Assembly: GCA_963775575.1 (NCBI GenBank)
Contig: CAVZJG010000003.1
Location: 517,825-581,824 of the forward strand
Reading direction: 5' to 3'
Origin: Roseiarcus sp963775575
GTDB lineage: Bacteria; Pseudomonadota; Alphaproteobacteria; Rhizobiales; Beijerinckiaceae
DNA: 64,000 nucleotides
A model generated the notes under the pieces. The model was not told the origin of the DNA and did no database searches. It saw only the letters and a program-made list of their open reading frames with translations. The translations under genes and the position numbers were made by a program. This document shows positions 15,601 to 22,645 of this stretch, piece after piece; positions within the stretch are counted from its first letter, which is position 1, and every line of letters begins with the position of its first letter.

Positions 15601-16983
15601 CGATCGGCGAAGAACCGGCGGCTGCGCGTCCACTATTTGCTGGAGGCCGGATGGAAGGCCGACGCCGCGATTCAGGGGCTGGGCCGGACGAACCGCACCA
15701 ACCAGGCGCAGCCGCCGCTGTTCCGGCCGATCGCGACCAACGTGAAGGCGGAGAAGCGCTTCCTCTCCACCATCGCCCGCCGTCTCGACACGCTGGGCGC
15801 GATCACCCGCGGCCAGCGTCAGACCGGCGGTCAGGGGCTGTTTCGCCCCGAGGACAATCTGGAGAGCCACTATGCGCGCGACGCCCTGCGCCAGCTCTAT
15901 CATCTGCTGGTCAAGGGCAAGATCGAGGGTTGCTCGCTCGGGCTGTTCGAGGATACGACCGGGCTGAGGCTCACCGACTCGAACGGCATCAAGGACGAAC
16001 TGCCGCCGATCACGACCTTCCTGAACCGGTTGCTGGCGCTCACCATCGACCTGCAGAACGTGTTGTTCACGGCGTTCGAGCAATTGCTGACCGCCCGCAT
16101 CGAAGGCGCGATCGCCAGCGGCGCCTATGACGTCGGGCTGGAGACGCTGCGGGCCGAGAGCTTCATCGTCACCGACAGGCGCACGATCTATTCCCATCCC
16201 GGCACGGGCGCTGAGACCCGGCTGCTCACCGTCACGCAGCGCGAGCGCAACCGGCCGGTGACGCTCGTTGAGGCCCTGGATCGTCGCTCCGACCGCCGCG
16301 CCGTGTTGGTGATCAATGAGCGCTCTGGCCGGACGGCCGTGCAGGTCCCCGCGCCCAGCCTCATGCTCGACGACGGCGAGATCGAACGGCGCGTGCGGCT
16401 CATCCGTCCGATGGAAGCGCACAACGTCCCGCTGAAGATGATGGCGGAAAGTCATTGGGTCGAGGCTGACCGCGAGGCTTTCGCCGCCGCGTGGCAAGCA
16501 GAGCTTGCCGACGTGCCGGAGTTCACGGACAGCACGATCCACATCGTCGCCGGGCTGCTGTTGCCGATCTGGAAACGACTGCCAAACGAAGGCGCGCGGG
16601 TTTACCGGCTCCAGACAGATTCCGGCGAACGCATCATCGGCCGCAGGGTCTCGCCCGCGTGGGCCGCGGGCGCGGCAGCGACGGGCGCGCCCGCGTTGAC
16701 GCCGGACCAGGCGTTCGCCGCGCTGATGGACGGTGGCGCCATCCTCAACCTCGCCGAAGGACTTCAGCTCCGCTGCGTCCGCGTCATGGGCGCGAGCCGC
16801 ATCGAATTGTCGGGCTTCACCGACGCGATGCGCGATCGGCTGCGCGCCGATGGCCTCTTCCATGAGATCATCTCATGGAAGCTTCGGATGTTCGTTCCGA
16901 CCGACGCCAGCGGCGTCGCCATCCTGGCGAAGCTGCTGGAGCGCTACGCAATCGAGCGCGTCGCGGACCGCGGGGCCGCCTGA
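12649..16983 (+). CDS. Methyltransferase-helicase fusion (Strawberry-notch type)
   Basis: This is a 1444-residue protein. Residues about 110-300 are a Rossmann-type methyltransferase domain with VLEPSAGTGLLAIL (SAM motif I, residue about 152) and VLMNPPFS (NPPF catalytic motif, about 218), typical of N6-adenine DNA methyltransferases. Residues about 430-830 are an SF2 ATPase with GDGAGAGKGRQVAG (Walker A, about 505), VIIFDESHAM (DExH, about 612) and VVYVSATGATTVHNL (motif III). Residues about 960-1250 contain AAIQGLGRTNRTNQAQPPLF and a Strawberry-notch helicase C domain. Comparable giant proteins are conserved in alphaproteobacterial ICEs. Likely roles are DNA modification and remodelling of the element; the target is unknown. 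Leader C precedes it and a Toprim gene follows after one base. Confidence 0.88.
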   Translation: MLTSSATAAACAAAPFSAMPASTALAARIADAARLLLPDLERGRRIDAATLRAAMERAFGGSDAEGAWDWKTAYDACEAATVLFLRKFGPAIRLHAASPAAMLPMLAKIAGLLPTHTRRSEESQALQQFSTPVALGLAASAAAAITSADRVLEPSAGTGLLAILAELAGGALVLNELAGARAALLGHLFPGVTVTRFDAAQIDDHLDADNTPSVVLMNPPFSAMAHVDRHMADATLRHINSALARLAEGGRLVAITAASFAPDNPVWTDAFVRLQQRGRVVFSAAIDGAVYAKHGTTIDTRLTVIDKRPADDPTLFPTSPGIAPDAATLLSWVMQHIPTRLPIAAAVAVSPVARPAIPRTARAYAMRPSSIPASTVEPEAIELAYETVDWTPAEGGGITDALYEEYGLQSIRISGSQAHPTRLVQSAAMASVAPPKPSYRPHLSANIVSGGLLSDAQLESIVYAGEAHSDFLAGSWMVDAAFDVVSAAREDAENAFRFRRGWFLGDGAGAGKGRQVAGILLDNWLKSRRRAVWVSKSDKLIEDAQRDWSALGMERLLVTPLSRFRQGTPIRLTEGILFATYATLRSDERGEKASRVKQIVEWLGSDFDGVIIFDESHAMQNAVGGKGERGDQAASQQGRAGLRLQHALPNARVVYVSATGATTVHNLAYAQRLGLWGGEDFPFATRAEFVEAIEAGGVAAMEVLARDLKALGLYASRSLSYEGVEYELLEHQLTDEQIRIYDAFAGAFSIIHNNLAAAMEAANITGETGTLNAQAKSAARSAFESAKQRFFNHLITAMKTPSLIRSIERDLEAGRAAVIQIVSTGEALMERRLAEIATEEWGDVQVDITPREYVLDYLAHSFPVQLYEPFTNSEGNLSSRPVYREGQPVECREAVARRDRLIEKLASLAPVPGALDQIVQRFGADVVAEVTGRSRRIIRKGDRLMVENRAGSANLGETQAFMDDVKRILVFSDAGGTGRSYHAERSAKNRRLRVHYLLEAGWKADAAIQGLGRTNRTNQAQPPLFRPIATNVKAEKRFLSTIARRLDTLGAITRGQRQTGGQGLFRPEDNLESHYARDALRQLYHLLVKGKIEGCSLGLFEDTTGLRLTDSNGIKDELPPITTFLNRLLALTIDLQNVLFTAFEQLLTARIEGAIASGAYDVGLETLRAESFIVTDRRTIYSHPGTGAETRLLTVTQRERNRPVTLVEALDRRSDRRAVLVINERSGRTAVQVPAPSLMLDDGEIERRVRLIRPMEAHNVPLKMMAESHWVEADREAFAAAWQAELADVPEFTDSTIHIVAGLLLPIWKRLPNEGARVYRLQTDSGERIIGRRVSPAWAAGAAATGAPALTPDQAFAALMDGGAILNLAEGLQLRCVRVMGASRIELSGFTDAMRDRLRADGLFHEIISWKLRMFVPTDASGVAILAKLLERYAIERVADRGAA

Positions 16984-16984
16984 G

Positions 16985-18025
16985 ATGGCCCGCGATGCAG
17001 CCGAACTGGCGCGTCGTCTCGCGCGCGATGCCGAGACGGTGTGCCGATACTATCTTTCCAACGGTCGCCTCGAGGGCCGCTATTGGCTGGTCGGCGACGT
17101 TCGCAACACACCCGGCCGCTCCTTGTTCGTTCGGTTGAAGGGGCCGGAGACCGGCAAAGGCGCAGCCGGCAAATGGACCGACGCCGCCACCGGCGAGCAC
17201 GGCGATCTCCTCGACGTTATCCGCGAGAGCCGCGGCCTTGCCGACTTCCACGACGTCGCCGACGAGGCCCGGCGCTTCCTCAGCCTGCCGCGACCGGAGC
17301 TGGACCGAGTTTCGACGCGTCGATCAGCTCCGGCGCCGGCGGGATCGTCGGAATCGGCGCAGCGGCTGTTCGCGATGTCGCAGCCGATTTTGGCCACAGT
17401 CGTAGAAACGTATTTGCGCAATCGCGGCGTTACTGCTTTGCAAGGAATCGGAAGCCTGCGCTTTCATCCCCGCTGCTACTATCGCCCGGACGCCTGGTCG
17501 CCGACCGAGACCTGGCCGGCGATGATCGCCGCGGTCACCGATCTCGACGGCAAGATCACCGGAGCGCATCGCACCTGGCTCGACCCTTCTGGCGACGACA
17601 AGGCGCCAATCGACACGCCGAGGCGAGCGATGGGCCATCTCTTAGGGCACGCCGTCCGCTTCGGCGTGGCAGGCGAAGTGATGGCGGCCGGCGAAGGCAT
17701 CGAAACCATGCTGTCGCTCAGATGCGTCATCCCCACCATGCCGATGGCGGCGGCGCTCTCGGCCGCGCATCTCGCCGCCATCCTGTTCCCGGAGACGCTG
17801 CGCAGGCTCTACATCGCTCGCGACGACGATCCGGCTGGCGACAGCGCGATGGCGACTCTGATCGACCGAGCGCAGGAGACCGGGATCGAGGCGCTCCCAC
17901 TCTCGCCGCGGCTCGGAGACTTCAACGAAGATCTTCGCACGCTCGGCATTGACGCCCTTCGGGCGGCCATCCGGGTTCAGGTCGCGCCGCAGGACGTCGC
18001 GCGCTTCATGGAATTGGCGGCGTGA
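16985..18025 (+). CDS. Toprim-domain (primase-like) protein
   Basis: I chose ATG at 16985, one base after the helicase stop, giving 346 residues. The N-terminal half contains CRYYLSNGRLEGRYWLVGDV and GAAGKWTDAATGEHGDLLDV, matching DUF7146/CHC2-like primase-associated domains. The C-terminal half contains VMAAGEGIETMLSLR (EGxET, Toprim glutamate) and RRLYIARDDDPAGDSAM (DxD), a Toprim catalytic fold. Such proteins are plasmid/ICE primases or helicase partners. The tight spacing to the helicase gene suggests they work as a pair in DNA replication or processing of the transferred strand. Confidence 0.85.
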   Translation: MARDAAELARRLARDAETVCRYYLSNGRLEGRYWLVGDVRNTPGRSLFVRLKGPETGKGAAGKWTDAATGEHGDLLDVIRESRGLADFHDVADEARRFLSLPRPELDRVSTRRSAPAPAGSSESAQRLFAMSQPILATVVETYLRNRGVTALQGIGSLRFHPRCYYRPDAWSPTETWPAMIAAVTDLDGKITGAHRTWLDPSGDDKAPIDTPRRAMGHLLGHAVRFGVAGEVMAAGEGIETMLSLRCVIPTMPMAAALSAAHLAAILFPETLRRLYIARDDDPAGDSAMATLIDRAQETGIEALPLSPRLGDFNEDLRTLGIDALRAAIRVQVAPQDVARFMELAA

Positions 18026-18353
18026 TCCGGAACTGTGCTGTGGGATCGGCGGCGGCGCCGATTTCGCGTCGTGTCGGATTGCGCGGCCTACCCTGGTCGG
18101 AGAGGACCGCGCCCACGGCCTTCTGAGAGGGCGACATTTGCGGCAAACGGCCCGGCCCGGCAATGGCTTCGCCCGGCTATTTTCCGCCGCCCCTTCGGGA
18201 CTTTGCAGCGCGAAACAAAATAGCCGGTCTCCGCCATCCTCCGCTTCGCTTCGGCCCTTCGCTTCGCTCCGGGTGCAGGTCCGGTCCGCCCGCCGCCTTT
18301 CGTCGCCACGAAGGCCGCGATGGGCGCGGCCGATCCGACGAAGGAAAGCATCG
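18026..18353. other. Non-coding leader region before the DUF2493 gene
   Basis: No supported gene is seen in these 328 bases. They include a 28-bp segment (18232-18259) that recurs upstream of the DUF736 gene at 20656-20683, and GC-rich short repeats of TTCGCTTCG type. A promoter could not be assigned. Confidence 0.4.
18232..18259 (+). repeat. 28-bp direct repeat, copy 1
   Basis: It begins CGCCATCCTCCGCTTCGCTT and ends CGGCCCTT. Copy 2 at 20656-20683 differs at two positions. Both lie 120-160 bases before the start codon of ICE genes (DUF2493 and DUF736). Confidence 0.6.
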
Positions 18354-19292
18354 ATGACAACCGACCACGACGACGCCGGCTACGAACCGCCGCACGCCTC
18401 ATCCCCGACCGATCACGTCCTCGCCGAACTTCAGCTCTACGGCTACCGCCCCTTCCAAGACGAGCCCGACCCGAGACCGCTGCCCGAAGCTCAGACCGTC
18501 GCCGGCGCCGTCGCCGACATCTTCGACGCTCTAGTCGCTAGCCTTGGCGACACCCGCCTCGAACCCGACCTCGAGAATCTGCTCTGGTCGAGCGTCAACA
18601 TCTTCCACCGCGCCGTCGGCCGGATCGAACGGGAACTCGACGACAACGAGCAGGCGCAGCGTCGCAGCCAGAAGGAACAGGACGGCTCGGAAATCCGCTC
18701 GGTCGAACTGGAGCGCCTCACGGCGGAGGGACAAACGCTCATCGAGCGCAGGAACAGCATGGAGTTCTTCCGCGACCAGGCCGCCGAACAATTCGGGCGC
18801 CACACCGGCTCATCCTGGCGGCCGCGCTCAGGCTCGAAAGTCAACCACCGCACGCTGACCTCGGCCATGATCGACAGCCGCGACTTCCTCGCCGCCAAGC
18901 GCCGGGCCGAAAACGAAGTGCTATTGCCCGCGGGACCCAAGATCGCCTTCACCGGCGGGTTCGACTTCAACGATCACAAGCTGATCTGGGACAGGCTCGA
19001 CAAGGTCCACGCCAAGCACCCCGACATGGTGTTGCTGCACGGCGGATCGCCCAAGGGCGCCGAACTGATCGCCGCCAAATGGGCCGAAAACCGTGAGGTG
19101 CCGCAGATCGCCTTCAAGCCCGACTGGACGAAGCACGCCAAGGCCGCGCCGTTCAAACGCAACGACCAGATGCTCGAAATCCTGCCGATCGGGGTCATAG
19201 TCTTCCCCGGCACCGGCATTCAGGAAAACCTCGCCGACAAAGCCAAAATGCTCGGCATCCCGGTTTGGAGGTTCGGCAATGGCGGCGCGTGA
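18354..19292 (+). CDS. DUF2493 (SLOG family) protein
   Basis: ATG at 18354 follows AAGGAAAGCATCG and gives 312 residues. The N-terminal two thirds (1-190) are helical and charged, with a coiled-coil-like region RIERELDDNEQAQRRSQKEQ. The C-terminal domain (about 195-310) has KIAFTGGFDFNDHKLIWDRL, MVLLHGGSPKGAELIAAKWA and IVFPGTGIQENLADKAKMLG, the DUF2493/YspA-like SLOG fold that binds nucleotide-related ligands. Roles proposed for SLOG proteins include sensing nucleotide signals in mobile-element conflict. It is a regular component of alphaproteobacterial ICEs. Confidence 0.85.
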   Translation: MTTDHDDAGYEPPHASSPTDHVLAELQLYGYRPFQDEPDPRPLPEAQTVAGAVADIFDALVASLGDTRLEPDLENLLWSSVNIFHRAVGRIERELDDNEQAQRRSQKEQDGSEIRSVELERLTAEGQTLIERRNSMEFFRDQAAEQFGRHTGSSWRPRSGSKVNHRTLTSAMIDSRDFLAAKRRAENEVLLPAGPKIAFTGGFDFNDHKLIWDRLDKVHAKHPDMVLLHGGSPKGAELIAAKWAENREVPQIAFKPDWTKHAKAAPFKRNDQMLEILPIGVIVFPGTGIQENLADKAKMLGIPVWRFGNGGA

Positions 19293-19699
19293 GCGCCGCC
19301 GCAACTCTGCGGAGACGCAAACCCGCGCATCCATAGAAGCGTATTCCCGCGTTTACTCAAAGCCGCATTTCAGTCCGGATTGCACATGACGCCAACCCGG
19401 GCCACGCCCGTGTAGCGCTCTGGGCCGGCCATCCCGCCGTTCGATCGCGAGGACTTTCTTCGCGTGGCGCCATTCGCTGCCGGCAAACGCCGCCAACACA
19501 TCCACAACCAACAGTTCCGCAATGCAGCCGGGAGCTCACGTCCTGATTCGAGCCGGCCTCGCTTACGACACGCCGGATCAGGCGAAATGTGCAGCGGCGC
19601 CGGATTCCAAACCCTCGACACTTGGGCTATCGTGAAGCCCGCGCCGTGGTGGTGGTGGAAGGCGCGGCCGTCTGACCTTTTGTCACGAAGGCTTCCACC
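19293..19699. other. Intergenic region with a two-hairpin leader
   Basis: No convincing gene is seen here; short frames lack family signatures. The last 60 bases hold two overlapping, mutually exclusive hairpins that abut the start codon of the downstream membrane protein gene. Confidence 0.4.
19639..19699 (+). promoter_or_regulatory. Mutually exclusive hairpins at the start of the 19700 gene
   Basis: Hairpin 1 pairs CCGCGCC (19639-19645) with GGCGCGG (19661-19667). Hairpin 2 pairs GGTGGAAG (19654-19661) with CTTCCACC (19692-19699), ending one base before the ATG. The strands overlap at 19661, and hairpin 2 uses bases in the loop of hairpin 1. Hairpin 2 would involve the GAAGG ribosome-binding region. 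A translational switch is possible but unproven. Confidence 0.4.
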
Positions 19700-20176
19700 A
19701 TGCTTATTCCAGGCATCGTTCTCAGCGTTGTCGGCGTCGGCTTCTTCTGCTGGCTGCTGTTCACGCTGGCCGTCTACGCGCTCCCCTTCTTCGCGGGGCT
19801 GACCATAGGTCTCGACGCCTTCCACGGCGGCTCGGGCGTTATCGGCGCGCTTGTCATTGCCGTCTTGGCCGGCGGCGCAATCCTGGCGATCGGACAGATC
19901 GCTTTCGCATCGGCGCCAACGCCGCTCATCCGCGCCGTAATCGCGCTCGTCTATGCCGTGCCGGCGGCTACCGCCGGCTATCACGCCACGCTCGGACTCG
20001 CGCTCGTCGCCGTCCCCTCCGAAGGCTGGCGCGAGGCGTTCGCCGTTGTCGGCGCCATTCTCGTCGGCGGCACGGCTTTCGCCCGCATGTTTTTGTTCGT
20101 CCCGCCGACGGTCGGGCGGCGCGTTGCAGGCCCGGTTCAATCATTGCCTCTGGCGCCAGCGGTCAGCGAGAGCTGA
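19700..20176 (+). CDS. ICE integral membrane protein
   Basis: This 158-residue protein has four predicted membrane helices. They lie at about residues 3-30 (IPGIVLSVVGVGFFCWLLFT), 45-70 (SGVIGALVIAVLAGGAILAI), 78-110 (PLIRAVIALVYAVPAATAGY) and 115-140 (AFAVVGAILVGGTAFARMFL). There are no charged catalytic motifs. It is a recurrent small membrane protein in this class of ICE, next to DUF2493 and DUF736 genes. Function is unknown. The 5' region may be controlled by alternative hairpins. Confidence 0.7.
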   Translation: MLIPGIVLSVVGVGFFCWLLFTLAVYALPFFAGLTIGLDAFHGGSGVIGALVIAVLAGGAILAIGQIAFASAPTPLIRAVIALVYAVPAATAGYHATLGLALVAVPSEGWREAFAVVGAILVGGTAFARMFLFVPPTVGRRVAGPVQSLPLAPAVSES

Positions 20177-20628
20177 GCCCGCGCCGTCCTCGTCGCTCGG
20201 TTGGATATCGGCGCCACGACCGCTCGTCCGCGCGATCGAGAACGTCGCCGCACTTGGAGCGCTCGGGTCCGTCAGCGCCTCTGAGCCCGCCGAGATGCGT
20301 TCCAGCGGCAGGGTCGTTGTCGTCGTCCCGGTTGGAACAGATCAGGGCGCCATCCTTTCTATCCGCCACGGCTCCTTTTTCTTCGCCTGGTAGGCCGGAC
20401 CTCTTGTGCGCGGCGCTCGACGTCCGCCACGTCTTTTCCTGAGGATGCTGTTCGGCGCGCGGACCACACGGCCTCTCTATGGCTTGATCTGGCCGAAGGA
20501 CGGCTTCGCCTCGATCGCCTGAGCCGCAACGGCGCCGGATCGACTTTCTTCCCCTGGGCTTGCCACCCCGCGGGGCAGGCCCCGTGGGGACCCCGGTTCG
20601 CCCATTCCTCGCGAGGCAAGAAAGCATG

Positions 20629-20646
20629 CCCCCGCGAAGGCGGGGG
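20629..20646. repeat. REP-like GC palindrome
   Basis: CCCCCGC-GAAG-GCGGGGG forms a perfect 7-bp stem with a GAAG tetraloop in an intergenic region. Palindromes of this composition are common dispersed intergenic repeats in Alphaproteobacteria. Only one copy is seen in this window. Confidence 0.5.
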
Positions 20647-20655
20647 TCTCCCCTT

Positions 20656-20683
20656 CGCCATCCTCCGCTGCGCTCCGGCCCTT
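20656..20683 (+). repeat. 28-bp direct repeat, copy 2
   Basis: It begins CGCCATCCTCCGCTGCGCTC and ends CGGCCCTT, matching copy 1 (18232-18259) at 26 of 28 positions. It lies in the leader of the DUF736 gene. Confidence 0.6.
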
Positions 20684-20811
20684 AGGCCACCCCATCGCGA
20701 AAAAGCGCGACGAGGACCCTGGCCGTCGGGTGCGGCGTCGATCGCCTTCGGCTTCCCGATCGCCATCGAGGCCGCGGTGGTCGCGAGCCCGAAAGCTCTA
20801 GGAGAAGTGTC

Positions 20812-21135
20812 ATGGCTAACATCGGTTCCTTCAAGAAGTCCGGCAGCGAGTTCCAGGGCGAGATCGTCACCCTGAGCGTCCAGGCCAAGGGCGTCCGCAT
20901 CGTCCCCGAGACCAACCGGGCCAACGACAACGCCCCCAGCCATCGGATCTATGTCGGCCGCGCCGAGATCGGGGCCGCCTGGTCGAAGCGCTCCAGCGAG
21001 GGCCGCGACTATCTCTCGGTCAAACTGGACGACCCGAGCTTCAACGCGCCGATCTACGCCAACCTCTTCGACGACGAGGACGGCGAAGGCTACACCCTCA
21101 TCTGGTCCCGCAGCCGCAAGGCCAACGGCGACTGA
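20812..21135 (+). CDS. DUF736 protein
   Basis: This 107-residue protein begins MANIGSFKKSGSEFQGEIVT. It continues with RIYVGRAEIGAAWSKRSSEG and YLSVKLDDPSFNAPIYANLF, the complete DUF736 signature. It is a compact all-beta protein with no catalytic motif. DUF736 genes are near-universal in alphaproteobacterial conjugative plasmids and ICEs. They are often highly expressed, consistent here with a strong AGGAGAAG ribosome-binding site and a downstream terminator hairpin. A nucleic-acid or single-strand-binding role has been speculated but not shown. Confidence 0.92.
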   Translation: MANIGSFKKSGSEFQGEIVTLSVQAKGVRIVPETNRANDNAPSHRIYVGRAEIGAAWSKRSSEGRDYLSVKLDDPSFNAPIYANLFDDEDGEGYTLIWSRSRKANGD

Positions 21136-21153
21136 GCCGGACCTGCAAACGCT

Positions 21154-21180
21154 CCGCCCGGTCCTCCGGGCGGGGCTTTC
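21154..21180 (+). terminator. Rho-independent-type terminator after DUF736
   Basis: CCGCCCGG (21154-21161) pairs perfectly with CCGGGCGG (21166-21173) around TCCT, extended by GC pairs outside and followed by GGCTTTCCC. It lies 19 bases after the DUF736 stop. Confidence 0.7.
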
Positions 21181-21589
21181 CCGTCTTCACGGTCTTTCGC
21201 CGACCGCGGAGAACAAAACAGCGGCGCGCTCCCTCGCCCGCGGTGCTCAAGAAGGCAATACGCGCGCGCAATCGCATGCTCGACGAATTGCGCTCTCGGA
21301 TCGAGCCAACAAGAACGCGCCGCGACCGCGACGCCCGGTCGCGCCCTTCGACGCGCGAGCATGACATCAGATCGTCGCGGGGGCGGCGTAACATCGCACC
21401 TACTCACCGAGGTGGCCGATGATGGCGTCAATAGCGCCACAGCATGGCTGTCACGCTGGTCGCCACTCGCGTTCTCGTTTCGACGAAAGGCTTCGTGCTC
21501 TGGCCGCGCCAGGCACAGGAGCGTTTCACCCCAGCGCCCGTCGGTGTCGCGTTGATTTGCGCGGATCCGGCTTTGCGGAACCGTGGTTT
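21181..21589. other. Intergenic region between DUF736 and the regulatory block
   Basis: Nothing with family signatures is seen on either strand. The region separates the cargo operons from the convergent XRE regulator gene. Confidence 0.4.
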
Positions 21590-21844
21590 TCAGGATTTGC
21601 GTTTCGACGCCTTTGCGCCTTCATTGCGCGCCTCGTCGTCCGGCGTGACCAGATCGATGTGACTGACGCCAAGCGCGCTGGCGAGATGAAAGAGCGTCAC
21701 GACAGTCGGGTTGCGCCGTCCCCGTTCCAGATCGCTCACATATTGCTGCGTGAAGCCCGAGACCTCGGCGAAACGCTCCTGGGTGAAGCCCTTCTCCCTG
21801 CGAAATCTCCCGAAATTCCGGCCCACGAGTTTGCGCATGTCCAT
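21590..21844 (-). CDS. XRE-family repressor, QseC-like
   Basis: This 84-residue protein carries a canonical Cro/CI helix-turn-helix. NFGRFRREKGFTQERFAEVS is followed by GFTQQYVSDLERGRRNPTVV and TLFHLASALGVS (residues 9-63). It is divergent from a small DUF2285 gene with a shared 164-base control region carrying a dyad. This matches the qseC-qseM arrangement of ICEMlSym(R7A), where QseC represses or activates the divergent promoters and controls production of the antiactivator QseM. The homology to QseC is inferred from size, domain and layout; no alignment was possible here. Confidence 0.82.
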   Translation of the reverse strand: MDMRKLVGRNFGRFRREKGFTQERFAEVSGFTQQYVSDLERGRRNPTVVTLFHLASALGVSHIDLVTPDDEARNEGAKASKRKS

Positions 21845-21862
21845 ATGCGCACGTTGGGGCTT

Positions 21863-21896
21863 TACATACTATGAGGTTTATCTCCTATAATATGTA
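21863..21896. promoter_or_regulatory. Divergent promoter/operator between the XRE and DUF2285 genes
   Basis: An imperfect dyad lies between TACATACTAT (21863-21872) and ATAATATGTA (21887-21896). On the + strand TTTACA (21861-21866) and TATAAT (21886-21891) resemble -35/-10 boxes with a long 19-base spacer. The minus strand has TAGTAT in the left arm. An XRE dimer bound here would affect both promoters. Confidence 0.5.
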
Positions 21897-22008
21897 TTCT
21901 CGACCCATGCTCTCGCGCTATCTAAAATAAGGCTAAACTTTGGCGAATGTGTCGTAAGCCAGCGCACGTTCGTTGGTGGGAGCCCATTCTTTGTCACGCA
22001 GGATCCCA

Positions 22009-22287
22009 ATGCGGAAACCACCGCTCAATTCCGATGTCGCCGATGTCGCGCCGACCGATCCGGCGCTGGCGACGTACGACGAACAGCACCTGATCACTTA
22101 CCTGCGGCTTCTCGACGCAGACGCCGAAGGCGCCGATTGGCGAGAAGTTGCGACGATCGTGTTGCACATCGATCCGGATCGCGAGCCAGGACGCGCACAG
22201 CGCGCCTTCGAAAGCCATCTGGCTCGGGCCAAGTGGATGATAGAACACGGTTATCGTCATCTGTTGCGCGGCGGAGCGCCGGATTGA
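22009..22287 (+). CDS. Small DUF2285 protein, QseM-like antiactivator
   Basis: ATG at 22009 gives 92 residues: MRKPPLNSDVADVAPTDPAL, then YDEQHLITYLRLLDADAEGA, then DWREVATIVLHIDPDREPGR, ending MIEHGYRHLLRGGAPD. This is a single DUF2285 helix-turn-helix-variant domain. In ICEMlSym(R7A) the single-domain DUF2285 protein QseM binds and inhibits both TraR and FseA, keeping transfer off. Size, divergent XRE neighbour and downstream DUF6499/DUF2285 genes all fit this role. No luxR/luxI-type genes occur in the window, so here it may inhibit only the FseA-like activator. Confidence 0.78.
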   Translation: MRKPPLNSDVADVAPTDPALATYDEQHLITYLRLLDADAEGADWREVATIVLHIDPDREPGRAQRAFESHLARAKWMIEHGYRHLLRGGAPD

Positions 22288-22345
22288 AGCAGATCGTCGT
22301 TCGCGGCGCCGAAGTCGAAATTGTTCGCACCTCAACGATCGCTTC

Positions 22346-22365
22346 TGTGCATCGCGTGATGCACA
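22346..22365. promoter_or_regulatory. Perfect dyad upstream of the DUF6499 gene
   Basis: TGTGCATC-GCGT-GATGCACA is a perfect 8-bp inverted repeat about 85 bases before the DUF6499 ATG. It follows the DUF2285 stop by 58 bases. It could be a regulator binding site or a weak terminator, but no T-run follows. Confidence 0.45.
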
Positions 22366-22449
22366 ATTGAGGACTTCCCTCAACTCATCATCGCCAAAAT
22401 CATGGCGCCGTCATCAATTACCGCTCACGCCGAAAGGGAAAACGACGCG

Positions 22450-22644
22450 ATGCCCCATTTTGATTGGCGATCACCGGAGACATACGACCGCGCCGCGGAA
22501 CTCGAGCCGACGGGCCTTGCTTGGGAATGTCTTCGTCGAAATCCGGATTATCGTCGGGATCATCACGAACTCGCACATTCAGACCCTGAAACCAACGTGA
22601 GCGCGATGTTCAGAAAGCGCTGGGGCCTCTGTTTTCGCCGCTGA
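22450..22644 (+). CDS. DUF6499 protein, first part of an FseA-like frameshift pair
   Basis: ATG at 22450 gives 64 residues: MPHFDWRSPETYDRAAELEP, then TGLAWECLRRNPDYRRDHHE, ending RKRWGLCFRR at a TGA (22642-22644). The N-terminus is a clear DUF6499 domain. The family normally continues RWGLxF-AADPG into a DUF2285 domain, and that continuation is present in the +1 frame from 22637. In ICEMlSym(R7A) the homologous pair msi172/msi171 is joined by +1 programmed ribosomal frameshifting to make FseA, the activator of excision. This layout supports the same mechanism; an ordinary frameshift mutation is the alternative. Confidence 0.8.
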   Translation: MPHFDWRSPETYDRAAELEPTGLAWECLRRNPDYRRDHHELAHSDPETNVSAMFRKRWGLCFRR

Positions 22645-22645
22645 C
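22630..22645 (+). promoter_or_regulatory. Candidate +1 ribosomal frameshift site
   Basis: The zero frame reads TGT TTT CGC CGC TGA. Slipping from TTT to TTC (22634-22636) gives GCC GCT GAC CCA and joins RWGLCF to AADPGLSS, restoring the DUF6499-DUF2285 family sequence. The stop codon is three codons beyond the slip. UUU-C is a recognised +1-prone configuration. Confidence 0.6.

Larger units (their letters stand above)
20177..20811. other. 635-base region without a supported gene
   Basis: Frames on both strands here are GC-rich shadows without family signatures. The region contains a perfect 7-bp hairpin of CCCCCGC/GCGGGGG (20629-20646), the second copy of the 28-bp repeat (20656-20683) and a purine-rich AGGAGAAG ribosome-binding site just before the DUF736 ATG. 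Confidence 0.4.

Noticed and set aside
16715..16735. Possible right attachment site resembling the dusA start (GCGCTGATGGACGG)
   Set aside because: It lies inside the conserved helicase coding sequence, matches only a few bases and would split the ICE.
15130..16863. A 577-codon minus-strand frame opposite the helicase gene
   Set aside because: It has no motifs and is fully covered by the conserved Strawberry-notch domain on the + strand.
17949..18353. N-terminal extension of the DUF2493 protein
   Set aside because: The frame is open upstream but overlaps the Toprim gene end and reads as low-complexity. ATG 18354 has a good ribosome-binding site.
20163..20943. Genes in the 635-base gap before DUF736
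   Set aside because: Frames on both strands are GC-rich, overlap repeats and hairpins, and show no family pattern.
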